From the NCBI GenBank assembly GCA_002354805.1, contig DEMH01000012.1:256212-269900 (forward strand): a stretch of DNA of 13,689 nucleotides, in the 5' to 3' direction. The notes beneath the pieces are model-generated. The model was given only the letters and a program-made list of their open reading frames with translations, did no database searches and had not been told where the DNA came from. Both the position numbers and the translations under genes were made by a program. Positions within the stretch are counted from its first letter, which is position 1; each line of letters opens with the position of its first letter. Shown here in pieces: positions 1 to 7,098 of this stretch. This DNA comes from Gammaproteobacteria bacterium UBA2675. Its GTDB lineage: Bacteria > Pseudomonadota > Gammaproteobacteria > Pseudomonadales > Pseudohongiellaceae.

Positions 1-1104
1 GAGCCAGAGCCAGAGCCAGAAGTGGAAGAAGTAGATGAGGACGATGATATGCCGAAGAACTTTGACTCAGAGTATGAGGCAGATCCAGAACCGCAACCCA
101 CCGACGACGACACCTTTGCTGCCATGAAGCCAGAGGACGATATTGACATTCTCTTCGATGACGAAGACAACGCACGTCGCCTGGAAGCACTGGAAGAAAA
201 AGAAGAGCCTGCCTCCAGGCGGTTCTTTGGCTGGGCCGGCGACACCTTCAGAAATCTGACGGCCGGTGTGGCTGCCAGTCGCGCCAAAGCCGCGGCCAAT
301 GCAGAAGCCAAAGCGGAAGCCGAGCGTCAGGTCAAAGCCGAGCGTGCCCGCCAGTTGCAGCAGGAGAAAGAAGAAGCCGAGCGCGCCGAAATAGAAGAGC
401 AACTGCGCCGCCGCGAAGAGTCTGAGCGTCGCGCCGCAGCAGAACTGGCCCGGCAGCAGGAGCAGGGCTACGACCAGGATCAGTTCGCAGACGACGACTT
501 TGCTGAGCAGTCATTTAATGCAGATGAGCAGCCTGATGATGAGTTCTATGACGAACCACCCCGCGCCGCGCCGACACCTGAGCCTCGCAGTGCGTCCAAA
601 CGCAGTGCCAAAGAAAACCAGCTGGCTTTTGATATGAGCAGCGACGAAGACGACGATCAGGAAGATCCAGGCTACAGCGAAGTGCTGGTCATCAATGTGA
701 TGGCGCGCCCCGGCACTGAGATTGCGGGTGATGAGCTGCTGCAGGTATTGCTGGGCGCGGGTCTGCGCTTTGGCAACATGTCCATTTTCCATCGCCATGC
801 CGATCGTCGCGGCGGCCCGGTGCTGTTCAGCGTGGCAAACGCCCTGAACCCTGGCACCTTCGATCTCAACGAGATTCATGAGTTCACCACCAAGGGTGTC
901 TGCTTCTTCATGACGCTGCCCAATGTCGCCAATAACATGCTGGCCTTTGAGCAGATGCTGGCCACCGCCAAACATGTGCAGTCGACGCTGGATGCGGATC
1001 TGAAAGATGACAACCGCTCCGTGATGACGGCGCAGACAATTGAACACTACCGTCAGCGCATCCGTGATTTTGAGCTGCAGCAACTGAAACATGGCAAGCG
1101 ATAA
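1..1104 (+). CDS. zipA: Cell division protein ZipA, 5'-truncated by window edge
   Basis: ZipA anchors FtsZ to the inner membrane and stabilises the Z ring in early septum assembly. The frame is open from base 1 (Glu-Pro repeats), so the N-terminal membrane helix lies upstream, outside the window. The GTG at 22 is an internal codon, not the start. The visible 367 residues begin with a very acidic Asp/Glu/Pro linker. An Ala/Glu/Arg/Lys-rich stretch follows (roughly nt 250-470) that should form a charged helix or coiled coil. The C-terminal globular FtsZ-binding domain spans about nt 670-1100; recognisable pieces are EVLVINVMARPG, GNMSIFHRHADRRG, LFSVANALNPGTFDL and GVCFFMTLPN. The Lys/Arg-rich helix ends at a TAA that overlaps ligA by 14 bases. 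The zipA-ligA order is typical of Gammaproteobacteria and smc would be expected to the left. The assignment is secure. Confidence 0.95.
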   Translation, partial: EPEPEPEVEEVDEDDDMPKNFDSEYEADPEPQPTDDDTFAAMKPEDDIDILFDDEDNARRLEALEEKEEPASRRFFGWAGDTFRNLTAGVAASRAKAAANAEAKAEAERQVKAERARQLQQEKEEAERAEIEEQLRRREESERRAAAELARQQEQGYDQDQFADDDFAEQSFNADEQPDDEFYDEPPRAAPTPEPRSASKRSAKENQLAFDMSSDEDDDQEDPGYSEVLVINVMARPGTEIAGDELLQVLLGAGLRFGNMSIFHRHADRRGGPVLFSVANALNPGTFDLNEIHEFTTKGVCFFMTLPNVANNMLAFEQMLATAKHVQSTLDADLKDDNRSVMTAQTIEHYRQRIRDFELQQLKHGKR

Positions 1105-3214
1105 TCAAAAGAGCGAGTTGAATCGGGACAAGGCTCAGCAGGAGCTTGCCGAGCTCCGGCAGCTGATCAATCACCACAACTCGCTTTATCACCAGTATGA
1201 CGCGCCGGAAATTCCTGACGCGGACTATGACAAACTGTTCGACCGTCTGTTGCTGCTGGAAGAACAGTTCCCGGAGCTGGTGACACCTGACTCGCCATCG
1301 CAACGTGTTGGTGATGCCCCGCTGGACTCATTCAAACAGGTGACACATGACACGCCCATGATGTCCCTGTCTAAAGTTTTCAATGACCAGGATCTCGCCG
1401 ACTTTGAGGCGCGCATTCTTAAACGCCTGGACTCGGAAGAGGTGCCACGTTACAGCTGTGAGCCCAAAGTGGACGGCGTGGCCGTCAGTCTGCTGTATGA
1501 GCACGGCCTGCTGGTGCGAGGCGCTACCCGTGGCGATGGAGTAACCGGCGAAGACATCACGCACAACGTCAAAACAATCCGCAATATCCCGCTGCGCCTG
1601 AACGACAACAAAAAGCACCCCGTGCCGGATCGCCTGGAAGTTCGCGGCGAAATAGTCATGACCCGGTCAGGTTTTGCCGCGACGAACGAAAAGGCCAGCA
1701 ACACCGAAGGCGGTCGTACCTTTGTTAATCCACGCAACGCCGCTGCTGGCACTCTGCGCCAGCTGGATCCACGCATCGCGGCAGAGCGGCCGCTGCATTT
1801 CTTCTGTTACAGCGCGCATGTCAGCACGAGTGCGGACGAGGGCGTCGATAAAGCAGCCGATAGCAACTGGCCGGACTCTCACAGCGGCAGTCTGGAACTG
1901 CTCGGCCAGTGGGGGCTGCCACTGAATCCAGAGCGTGATGTGGTCACTGGCTACCAGGCCTGCCTGGATTATGCCAACGAACTGCTGGCCAAACGCGACT
2001 CCCTGGACTACGAAATCGACGGGGCCGTGATCAAGGTCGACAACATTCGTTTGCAACAGGAACTGGGCAGCAATGCGCGCACACCGCGCTGGGCCATGGC
2101 CTACAAGTTCCCAGCCGAAGAGGCGTCCACGACGGTTAACGATGTTGAATTCCAAGTCGGCCGAACCGGCACCATCACACCAGTGGCGCGACTGGAGCCC
2201 GTGTTTGTTGGTGGAGTCACGGTCAGCAACGCCACGCTGCACAATATGGATGAAATCGCCCGACTGGGCCTGCGTATTGGCGATCGGGTCATCCTGCGCC
2301 GCGCCGGTGACGTCATCCCAAAGATTGTCAAAGTGATGGAAATGACTGCGCAGGCCGACACAGAGGCACTGCCCGGTAAATCGGATCAGCTCGAACGCCG
2401 CGAAGTCGTCATGCCGTCAATCTGCCCGGCCTGCGACTCGCCCGTCGAAAAAGACGGCGAGGTACTTTACCGCTGCACCGGTGGCCTGGTCTGTCCGGCC
2501 CAGCGAAAAGAGTCATTGAGGCATTTCTGTTCGCGCGCCGCCATGGATATCGAAGGGTTGGGCGAAAAACTGGTGGAGCAGCTGGTCGATGCCAACCTGG
2601 TTCACACCGTGGCGGATGTGTTCACGCTCAGTAAAGAACAGCTGCTCTCGCTGGAACGCATGGGCGACAAATCAGCTGACAATCTGCTTAATGCCATCAA
2701 TAAAGCCAAAGCAACAACATTGCCCCGGCTGTTGTTTGCTCTGGGTATACGTGAAGTAGGGGAGGCCACGGCACTGGCCCTGGCCACTCACTTTGGCAGC
2801 CTCGAAAAGTTGATGCAGGCCAGCGAAGAAGAACTGGTGCAGGTCGAAGACGTCGGTCCGATCATGGCAGCCCATATCGCGCATTTCTTTGCCAATGAAG
2901 AAAACGACAAGGTCATCGCTGATTTGCGGGAGCGTGGTGTCACATGGCCGGAGCACGAATCGCAGACCGTGTCTGACGAGCTGGCCGGCCAGACCTGGGT
3001 GCTGACTGGCACCCTGGAAACCCTGACCCGCGATGAAGCAAAGGCCCGTCTGCAGGCACTGGGTGCCAAAGTCTCCGGCAGCGTCTCCAAAAAAACCAGC
3101 GTTGTCGTGGCCGGCCCCGGCGCTGGCTCCAAACTCGACAAAGCCACCGAGCTTGGCGTCAAAGTCATCGACGAGCAGGAACTGCTGGCCATGCTGGGTG
3201 AACAGGCTGGCTAG
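1091..3214 (+). CDS. ligA: NAD+-dependent DNA ligase LigA
   Basis: LigA seals nicks during replication and repair, using NAD+ to adenylate its active-site lysine. At 707 residues it is complete and longer than the roughly 670 usual for the family. The extra length lies mainly in a low-complexity insert in the adenylation domain (nt 1820-1890, between FFCYSAH and LELLGQWG). Seen in order: the Ia domain with the YDAPEIPDADYD-type NMN site, the catalytic KVDG motif (K126), the OB fold (about residues 340-430), a four-Cys zinc finger (C445, C448, C462, C468), helix-hairpin-helix repeats (about 500-610), and a C-terminal BRCT domain starting at about residue 630 (QTWVLTGTLETLTRDEAKARL). The ATG overlaps the zipA 3' end and no strong ribosome binding site is visible, so translation is probably coupled to zipA. 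A REP-like palindrome starts three bases after the stop. Confidence 0.97.
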   Translation: MASDNQKSELNRDKAQQELAELRQLINHHNSLYHQYDAPEIPDADYDKLFDRLLLLEEQFPELVTPDSPSQRVGDAPLDSFKQVTHDTPMMSLSKVFNDQDLADFEARILKRLDSEEVPRYSCEPKVDGVAVSLLYEHGLLVRGATRGDGVTGEDITHNVKTIRNIPLRLNDNKKHPVPDRLEVRGEIVMTRSGFAATNEKASNTEGGRTFVNPRNAAAGTLRQLDPRIAAERPLHFFCYSAHVSTSADEGVDKAADSNWPDSHSGSLELLGQWGLPLNPERDVVTGYQACLDYANELLAKRDSLDYEIDGAVIKVDNIRLQQELGSNARTPRWAMAYKFPAEEASTTVNDVEFQVGRTGTITPVARLEPVFVGGVTVSNATLHNMDEIARLGLRIGDRVILRRAGDVIPKIVKVMEMTAQADTEALPGKSDQLERREVVMPSICPACDSPVEKDGEVLYRCTGGLVCPAQRKESLRHFCSRAAMDIEGLGEKLVEQLVDANLVHTVADVFTLSKEQLLSLERMGDKSADNLLNAINKAKATTLPRLLFALGIREVGEATALALATHFGSLEKLMQASEEELVQVEDVGPIMAAHIAHFFANEENDKVIADLRERGVTWPEHESQTVSDELAGQTWVLTGTLETLTRDEAKARLQALGAKVSGSVSKKTSVVVAGPGAGSKLDKATELGVKVIDEQELLAMLGEQAG

Positions 3215-3216
3215 CT

Positions 3217-3287
3217 GGGCCTAAAGGGGACGGAGGGATTTACAATCGTAAATCCCTCCGTCCCTTTAGGCCCTGTTGGGTCCTTTA
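3217..3287. repeat. REP-like palindrome A with inner 14-bp extension (left flank of accessory unit)
   Basis: The palindrome spans 3217-3273. Its left arm is GGGCCTAAAGGGG followed by ACGGAGGGATTTAC; the loop is AATC (3244-3247). The right arm matches except for one missing C in the run of four. A short extension continues to 3287 (TGTTGGGTCCTTTA). The block 3260-3287 recurs in inverted orientation at 4345-4373 and as a diverged direct copy at 3544-3571. It sits between the converging 3' ends of ligA and the DUF2442 gene and could act as a bidirectional terminator, although no clear U-tract follows. The form is that of REP elements mobilised by Y1 (RAYT) transposases. That origin is inference, since no transposase lies in the window. 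Confidence 0.9.
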
Positions 3288-3290
3288 CCT

Positions 3291-3527
3291 TTAGATCTTC
3301 ACAGACTTCAGATAAACAAATTCAGGGTCAAGATCCACGCCGCAGGGCCACTCGACTGTGTCAAACGATAATCTGGCTTTCTCGAATTCGTCTTTGTTTT
3401 TCAGGCGAGTGAATACACCAAAGTTCAGATACGGCATCATGTCCAGTTCGCCGCGTTCGCCGCTGTCGAAAGCTATCTGTAACACATAGTTGTCGGCAAT
3501 TTTTAACTGGGTAACTGTTGGGTACAT
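3291..3527 (-). CDS. DUF2442 domain protein
   Basis: This 78-residue protein matches my memory of the DUF2442 family over its whole length. It opens YPTVTQLKIADNYVLQIAF, has the central DSGERGELDMMPYL segment, a phenylalanine-rich middle, and closes with DTVEWPCGVDLDPEFVYLKS. The function is unknown; small members of this family often sit beside a DUF4160 gene in pairs that look like toxin-antitoxin modules. No DUF4160 partner is present here: only 51 bases separate it from the antitoxin gene upstream, and those are largely a relic repeat. The ATG is preceded by an AGGA (plus-strand TCCT at 3535-3538) at a spacing of seven. It shares the strand with the toxin-antitoxin pair and may be read from the same transcript. 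It ends four bases short of palindrome A. I am sure of the family and know nothing of its role. Confidence 0.82.
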   Translation of the reverse strand: MYPTVTQLKIADNYVLQIAFDSGERGELDMMPYLNFGVFTRLKNKDEFEKARLSFDTVEWPCGVDLDPEFVYLKSVKI

Positions 3528-3543
3528 GGTTCAATCCTATCGG

Positions 3544-3571
3544 GTCCCTTCAGGCCCCACTGGGTCCTTTA
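3544..3571 (+). repeat. Diverged third copy of the 28-bp repeat block
   Basis: The stretch begins GTCCCTTCAGGCCCC and ends TGGGTCCTTTA. It matches 3260-3287 at all but four positions, and matches the inverse of 4345-4373 almost as well. The palindromic GGGGACGGAGGGATTTA part is absent, so this is a fragment. It lies between the antitoxin stop and the DUF2442 start and contributes no coding sequence. It may mark a second insertion junction inside the accessory unit. Confidence 0.75.
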
Positions 3572-3578
3572 TCACCTA

Positions 3579-3869
3579 CTACCGGCACGACAATGCTCTT
3601 AGCACTGCAGCGGGTTCTCTATCCATAACATTCAGGAGAACCAGCGCTGGTCCGGCTGGATTCCGATCTCCGCGCTCCCAATGGCGCAGGGTACTAACGC
3701 TTATGCCGAAAGCCAGCGCAAATTCAGTTTGAGTCATACCTGCTTTCACGCGGATATTCTTTATATCCATCGCATCCAGACTGTGGACAACCGCTTGAGA
3801 TGGTTTTCCTTCCGCAAACTCGATGGCCTCTTTCAGACCATGTCTGACGCTCTCGAATGCTTTGTTCAT
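3579..3869 (-). CDS. Xre/HigA-type HTH antitoxin of a RelE-like pair
   Basis: This 96-residue protein has an N-terminal dimer or toxin-binding region (SVRHGLKEAIEFAEGKPSQAVVHS), then a helix-turn-helix at about residues 44-66 (GMTQTEFALAFGISVSTLRHWE). It ends with the conserved tail GDRNPAGPALVLLNVMDREP. That layout is typical of HTH antitoxins that neutralise RelE/HigB-type toxins and repress their own operon. The ATG overlaps the toxin stop as ATGA, so the two are translationally coupled in toxin-first order, as in higBA. The likely operator is the 17-base palindrome at 4217-4233. The family assignment is firm; which named system it belongs to is not settled by sequence reading alone. Confidence 0.88.
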   Translation of the reverse strand: MNKAFESVRHGLKEAIEFAEGKPSQAVVHSLDAMDIKNIRVKAGMTQTEFALAFGISVSTLRHWERGDRNPAGPALVLLNVMDREPAAVLRALSCR

Positions 3870-4207
3870 TGCCGTTTACCTGCATAGTGCGAACGAAGAA
3901 TCTGTACTAATTTTGCGAGCTCATTACGTTCAAGTTTTGATAAATTGGCTTTTTCGCCTTTGGCAAACAATGTCAAAAGAAATAGGGGTATGGTTTGGTC
4001 GTGATAGAAATAAATTACTCGCACTCCTCCACGCTTGCCAGTCCCTGGTCTCGACCATCTCAACTTGCGAATTCCGCCAGTCCCAGAAATAACAATTCCG
4101 ACGGTTGGTTTTCTGGCTAAGGTATTGATGATAGCTGACCTTTCATCCTCGCCAAGTAGTATAGCCGCCCGGCGCTGATACTCCTGGAGTTCGACTACAG
4201 TCTGCAC
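3866..4207 (-). CDS. RelE/HigB-family toxin of a type II toxin-antitoxin pair
   Basis: This 113-residue protein carries the RelE-fold signature of this subgroup: an N-terminal MQTVVELQEYQRRA helix, then GTGGIRKLRWSRPGTGKRGGVRVIYFY, then PLFLLTLFAKGEKANLS and a C-terminal helix. Relatives are mRNA interferases that cleave ribosome-bound mRNA; that activity is inferred from the family. The basic residues of the GKRGGVRV strand are intact, so it may be functional. It starts with GTG. I keep this start because family members begin with the same MQTVVE residues and no other start codon is near. No Shine-Dalgarno is visible, and the best promoter would place the transcript start almost on the GTG, so the message may be leaderless. 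It overlaps the antitoxin by four bases. Confidence 0.88.
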   Translation of the reverse strand: MQTVVELQEYQRRAAILLGEDERSAIINTLARKPTVGIVISGTGGIRKLRWSRPGTGKRGGVRVIYFYHDQTIPLFLLTLFAKGEKANLSKLERNELAKLVQILRSHYAGKRQ

Positions 4208-4213
4208 TATCAG

Positions 4214-4242
4214 ATGCTAATCCAATGGATTAGATTGATCAA
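4214..4242 (-). promoter_or_regulatory. Candidate promoter of the toxin-antitoxin operon
   Basis: Read on the minus strand, TTGATC (plus 4237-4242) and TAGCAT (plus 4214-4219) are separated by 17 bases. Each matches the sigma-70 consensus at four of six positions. The -10 box ends only six bases before the GTG of the toxin gene, which implies a leaderless or nearly leaderless mRNA. The palindrome at 4217-4233 lies between the boxes and covers most of the -10. This is a by-eye prediction. Confidence 0.45.
4217..4233. promoter_or_regulatory. Palindromic operator candidate for the antitoxin
   Basis: CTAATCCAATGGATTAG has two perfect 7-base arms around a 3-base centre. It lies 9 bases upstream of the toxin GTG and overlaps the predicted promoter spacer and -10. 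HTH antitoxins of this kind normally bind such a site to repress their own operon, so the position fits autoregulation. Confidence 0.6.
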
Positions 4243-4344
4243 GGATGAACTTTTGATGTAAAGAAAGGATATTGTCGGCATAAACACTCCTTGTCGTTGC
4301 CGGGTCATGCTTCAGTATTATGTTTGTAGCACATAGTTAATAGT

Positions 4345-4412
4345 TAAAGGACCCAACTGGGCCTAAAGGGGACGGAGGGATTTAGCGAGCTAAATCCCTC
4401 CGTCCCCTTTAG
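4345..4412. repeat. REP-like palindrome B (right flank of accessory unit)
   Basis: TAAAGGACCCAACT (4345-4358) leads into a perfect palindrome with 24-base arms at 4363-4386 and 4389-4412, centred on GA. The core is GGGGACGGAGGGATTTA, as in the other copies. The element is an inverted copy of 3217-3287, so the two face each other across the DUF2442/toxin-antitoxin unit. Its right arm contains the TAA stop codon of the transglycosylase gene (plus-strand TTA at 4409-4411). Confidence 0.92.
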
Positions 4413-5014
4413 CTAAACAGCCTCCAGAACCAGTTCTTGCTCAGCTCCTCACGGCAGCTGGCGTACTGCAAACGGTAGCGCTCGGCATTGCCCTGCACGG
4501 CATTAGCGGTATCCAGCAGCCAGCGTTTATCCCAATAGGTCCCCCGGTTATAACCCGTATGTCCCTCGTGATAGGCCAGATACAGGCTGCGTGCATCGTC
4601 CAGTGCAATATCGCTGCGCTGCGGTGAGAAGTGGTTGTACCAGCCGATAAAATCCACGGCATCCTCAAAATTACTGCGGCGGGCAAAACGATTGCCCGAT
4701 TCTCTCTGGTACTCGGCCCAGGTGGAGTCCAGGGCCTGGGCGTAACCTCTGGCCGTGGAAGGGCGCGTCCAGGGGATAAAGCCTAGCAGCCGCGTGCGCT
4801 GCGGGCGGGCGCGGGCGTGAAATGACGACTCCTGGTAGATAAAAGCCATTGTCACATGCACAGGCACACCCCAGCGCCGTTCCGTGCGCTCGGCAGCTTT
4901 GTACCAGTCCCGCCGTTCTTCAAACATGTCGCAGACATTGGACACATTGCTGGGTCGCGTGGCGACGCAGGCGGTCAGCAGGAGCAACATTGCGGATGTC
5001 AGTAGCAGTCTCAT
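4409..5014 (-). CDS. Lipoprotein with lysozyme-like lytic transglycosylase domain
   Basis: The 201-residue product starts with a lipoprotein signal peptide (MRLLLTSAMLLLLTAC) whose lipobox cysteine is C16, so it should be anchored in an envelope membrane. The rest resembles small SLT-domain proteins: MAFIYQESSFHARARP contains the likely catalytic Glu (E62). It is followed by GFIPWTRPSTARGYAQAL, the family's glycine/alanine/tyrosine motif, then WAEYQRE and the substrate-cleft segment YLAYHEGHTGYNRG. Such enzymes cleave the glycan backbone of peptidoglycan. The C-terminus (NWFWRLFS) is encoded up to the repeat arm, and the stop lies within it, so the last residues may derive from the repeat insertion. 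A TATACT box (plus 5021-5026) stands only six bases before the ATG and no Shine-Dalgarno is evident. It is divergent from the acyltransferase across 35 bases. Confidence 0.82.
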   Translation of the reverse strand: MRLLLTSAMLLLLTACVATRPSNVSNVCDMFEERRDWYKAAERTERRWGVPVHVTMAFIYQESSFHARARPQRTRLLGFIPWTRPSTARGYAQALDSTWAEYQRESGNRFARRSNFEDAVDFIGWYNHFSPQRSDIALDDARSLYLAYHEGHTGYNRGTYWDKRWLLDTANAVQGNAERYRLQYASCREELSKNWFWRLFS

Positions 5015-5049
5015 AAAGGTAGTATAGCTAGTATATCGGAGGAGCGAGT

Positions 5050-7002
5050 GTGGACAGGGAATTCAGACACGACATCAATGCATTGCGGGCGCTGGCGGTC
5101 GTGGCAGTGCTGCTGTTCCATTTTCGGGTACCCGGTTTCGCCGGTGGCTTTGTTGGCGTTGATGTGTTTTTTGTCATCTCCGGCTACCTGATGGCCTCCA
5201 TTATCCTTACCCGACTCCAGCAGAACACATTCAGTATTGGCCGCTTTTATCTGGCCCGGCTACGGCGCATTGTTCCGGCGCTGGCCATCATGATTTTGAC
5301 GTTGCTGGCAGGTGGGTGGTTTGTCCTGCCGCCGAATGATTATCGCGAGCTGGCCGCCAATGGCATTTACGCGTTGATGTTTATTGCCAATATCCGCTTT
5401 GCCCGCGATGCCGGTTATTTCGAGGCCGACTCCCACGACAACTGGCTGTTGCACACCTGGTCGCTGGCCGTCGAAGCCCAGTTTTATCTATTGCTGCCAG
5501 TGCTGCTGTTAATACTTTGGCGTCTGAAACTCAAAAATAGTTTGCTGCCAATACTGGCAATCCTGATGCTGGTGTCACTCGCGCGCTCCTGCTGGCTTGC
5601 CCAGCACAGTCCCGACAGCGCTTTTTTTCTGTTGCAAAGTCGTGCCTGGCAACTGCTGGCTGGGGCAATCGTTTTCCTGATTGCCGGGCAATCTGTCAGC
5701 CTCAAGCTGCAAAACTTCCCGCGATCAGCCACAGCGACAGGCTTGCTGCTGATTGTCGCACGCATTTTCAGTGTCGATGCCAATACGGTCTGGCCAGGGC
5801 TTGCTGTCATGGCGCCAGTTGCCGGTACTGCAATTATCCTGTTGGCAGGCCATCAGGCCGCCTGGATGCGTCTGGCGCCGGTGCGATACCTCGGCCTCAG
5901 TTCCTACTCCGTGTATCTGTGGCACTGGCCGGTTGTGGTTGCCCTGGTTTTTCTGGGTTTTACCGACAGCCCGCTGGCAGTGGCGTCTGGCATAGTGCTG
6001 GCATTGATACTGGGTTTTCTGTCGTGGCGTCTGGTCGAAAATCCTGGTCGACAGGCGTCAAAGCCAGCGCTGCGGCTCGTTGCCATCTTGACTCTTGCAC
6101 TTGTTCCCGCCGGGTTTGTCTATCTGCAGGATGGTATCAATGGCCGGTTGCCGGCCGCTGCTGAGCGCGCTGCGGCCGAAGCCTGGAATATCGACCCCAG
6201 GCGTGATGAATGTATGGCCGGCGCGGGTGACGAATTTCCCTGGTGCCGATATGGTGGCTCTGACATACGGGCCATGGTGGTTGGCGACAGTCACGCCAGC
6301 AGCCTATTTACTGCAGTCGCTGCCGCCGTGCAGAAGGACGAACCTGACAACCCGGACGCCGGCATACTTGCCAGTGCCTATAACGGCTGTCCGACGCTGC
6401 TGGAGGGCAGTAGCCGCGACAGCACGGAAGAATGCCGCGCCTTCAATGACTATCTAATGGCGAAGACGCAAACCGTCGCCAGTGATGTACCGCTGATCAT
6501 CGTCAATCGCAGCAGTGTCTATCATCTGGGCAGCAGCATTCCCGGTGATAAAGACTATCAACGACCGCTGCTGAGCTATGGACAGCCTCACGCTCGTCCT
6601 CACGACAGACTCACAAATCAATACTTCGATGACCTGGTCGCCACCGCCTGCCATTTTGCAGGTCAACGTCCCGTGTATCTGGTCCGCCCGATTCCTGAAA
6701 TGCGTGTCGACGTGCCGCGCAGCATGGCGCGGCGGCATGTGCTGAATCAAACAGGAGAGGTTCGCCTCCGGCGTGAGATCTATGACAGACGCCAAGCCGC
6801 CGTCTGGCAGGCGCAGGATAGAGCTGTGCGGCAGTGTGGTGTGCAGGTACTGGATCCGACTGAGGTTTTGTGCGATCAGGAATACTGTTATGGCAGCCAA
6901 AATGGCCGACCGCTGTACTACGATGAGGATCACCTGTCTGAGTTTGGCAACAAAACAATAATTCGTCCCCTTTTAGTCCCCCAGCATACCCAAATGGACT
7001 AG
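5050..7002 (+). CDS. OafA/YrhL-type membrane O-acyltransferase with SGNH domain
   Basis: This 650-residue protein joins an N-terminal acyltransferase-3 domain of about ten membrane helices to a C-terminal SGNH hydrolase-like domain. N-terminal marks are RHDINALRALAVVAVLLFH (likely catalytic H24), the FVGVDVFFVISGYL helix, YLARLRRIVPAL, and HTWSLAVEAQFYL at residues 135-147 (E142). The SGNH part has VVGDSHASS (S414) as block I and DEDHLS (D625, H628) as the catalytic Asp/His block, so all key residues are kept. Relatives carry acetyl groups across the inner membrane and attach them to periplasmic glycans such as O-antigen, capsule or peptidoglycan. Lying directly before wza, it probably modifies the exported polysaccharide; that is inference. 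GTG at 5050 is chosen because GGAGGAG (5038-5044) lies five bases upstream. The 3' end contains CGTCCCCTTTTAG, resembling a repeat half-arm. Confidence 0.9.
   Translation: MDREFRHDINALRALAVVAVLLFHFRVPGFAGGFVGVDVFFVISGYLMASIILTRLQQNTFSIGRFYLARLRRIVPALAIMILTLLAGGWFVLPPNDYRELAANGIYALMFIANIRFARDAGYFEADSHDNWLLHTWSLAVEAQFYLLLPVLLLILWRLKLKNSLLPILAILMLVSLARSCWLAQHSPDSAFFLLQSRAWQLLAGAIVFLIAGQSVSLKLQNFPRSATATGLLLIVARIFSVDANTVWPGLAVMAPVAGTAIILLAGHQAAWMRLAPVRYLGLSSYSVYLWHWPVVVALVFLGFTDSPLAVASGIVLALILGFLSWRLVENPGRQASKPALRLVAILTLALVPAGFVYLQDGINGRLPAAAERAAAEAWNIDPRRDECMAGAGDEFPWCRYGGSDIRAMVVGDSHASSLFTAVAAAVQKDEPDNPDAGILASAYNGCPTLLEGSSRDSTEECRAFNDYLMAKTQTVASDVPLIIVNRSSVYHLGSSIPGDKDYQRPLLSYGQPHARPHDRLTNQYFDDLVATACHFAGQRPVYLVRPIPEMRVDVPRSMARRHVLNQTGEVRLRREIYDRRQAAVWQAQDRAVRQCGVQVLDPTEVLCDQEYCYGSQNGRPLYYDEDHLSEFGNKTIIRPLLVPQHTQMD
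6964..6976 (+). repeat. Possible half-arm of the REP-like element inside the acyltransferase 3' end
   Basis: CGTCCCCTTTTAG differs by one extra T from the CGTCCCCTTTAG at the outer end of the palindromes' right arms. It encodes the last residues of the acyltransferase, past the DEDHLS motif. No second arm is present. With 13 bases, chance resemblance cannot be excluded. Confidence 0.35.
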
Positions 7003-7098
7003 CCAGAAACTACAGCATATGCTTAAAAAATGGGCTACAATGCCGAGGTTTTTCAGAAAAAAGCTTTTAAAAATAAATCAGTACGCTAGAGCCACAGA
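7003..7098 (+). promoter_or_regulatory. wza leader region with possible -10 box
   Basis: This 96-base gap between the acyltransferase stop and wza is AT-rich (AAAAGCTTTTAAAAATAAA around 7059-7077). TACAAT at 7036-7041 is a good -10 box, but nothing resembling a -35 lies 16-18 bases upstream. No ops/JUMPstart core is present, in contrast with many RfaH-controlled capsule operons. No strong ribosome binding site precedes the wza ATG. Confidence 0.35.

Noticed and set aside
511..1092. Long minus-strand open frame under zipA
   Set aside because: Antisense shadow of a securely identified gene with strong third-position GC bias; His/Gln-rich composition typical of such shadows.
7059..7068. AAAAGCTTTT palindrome before wza as an operator
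   Set aside because: It is within a general AT-rich stretch and too simple to separate from composition.
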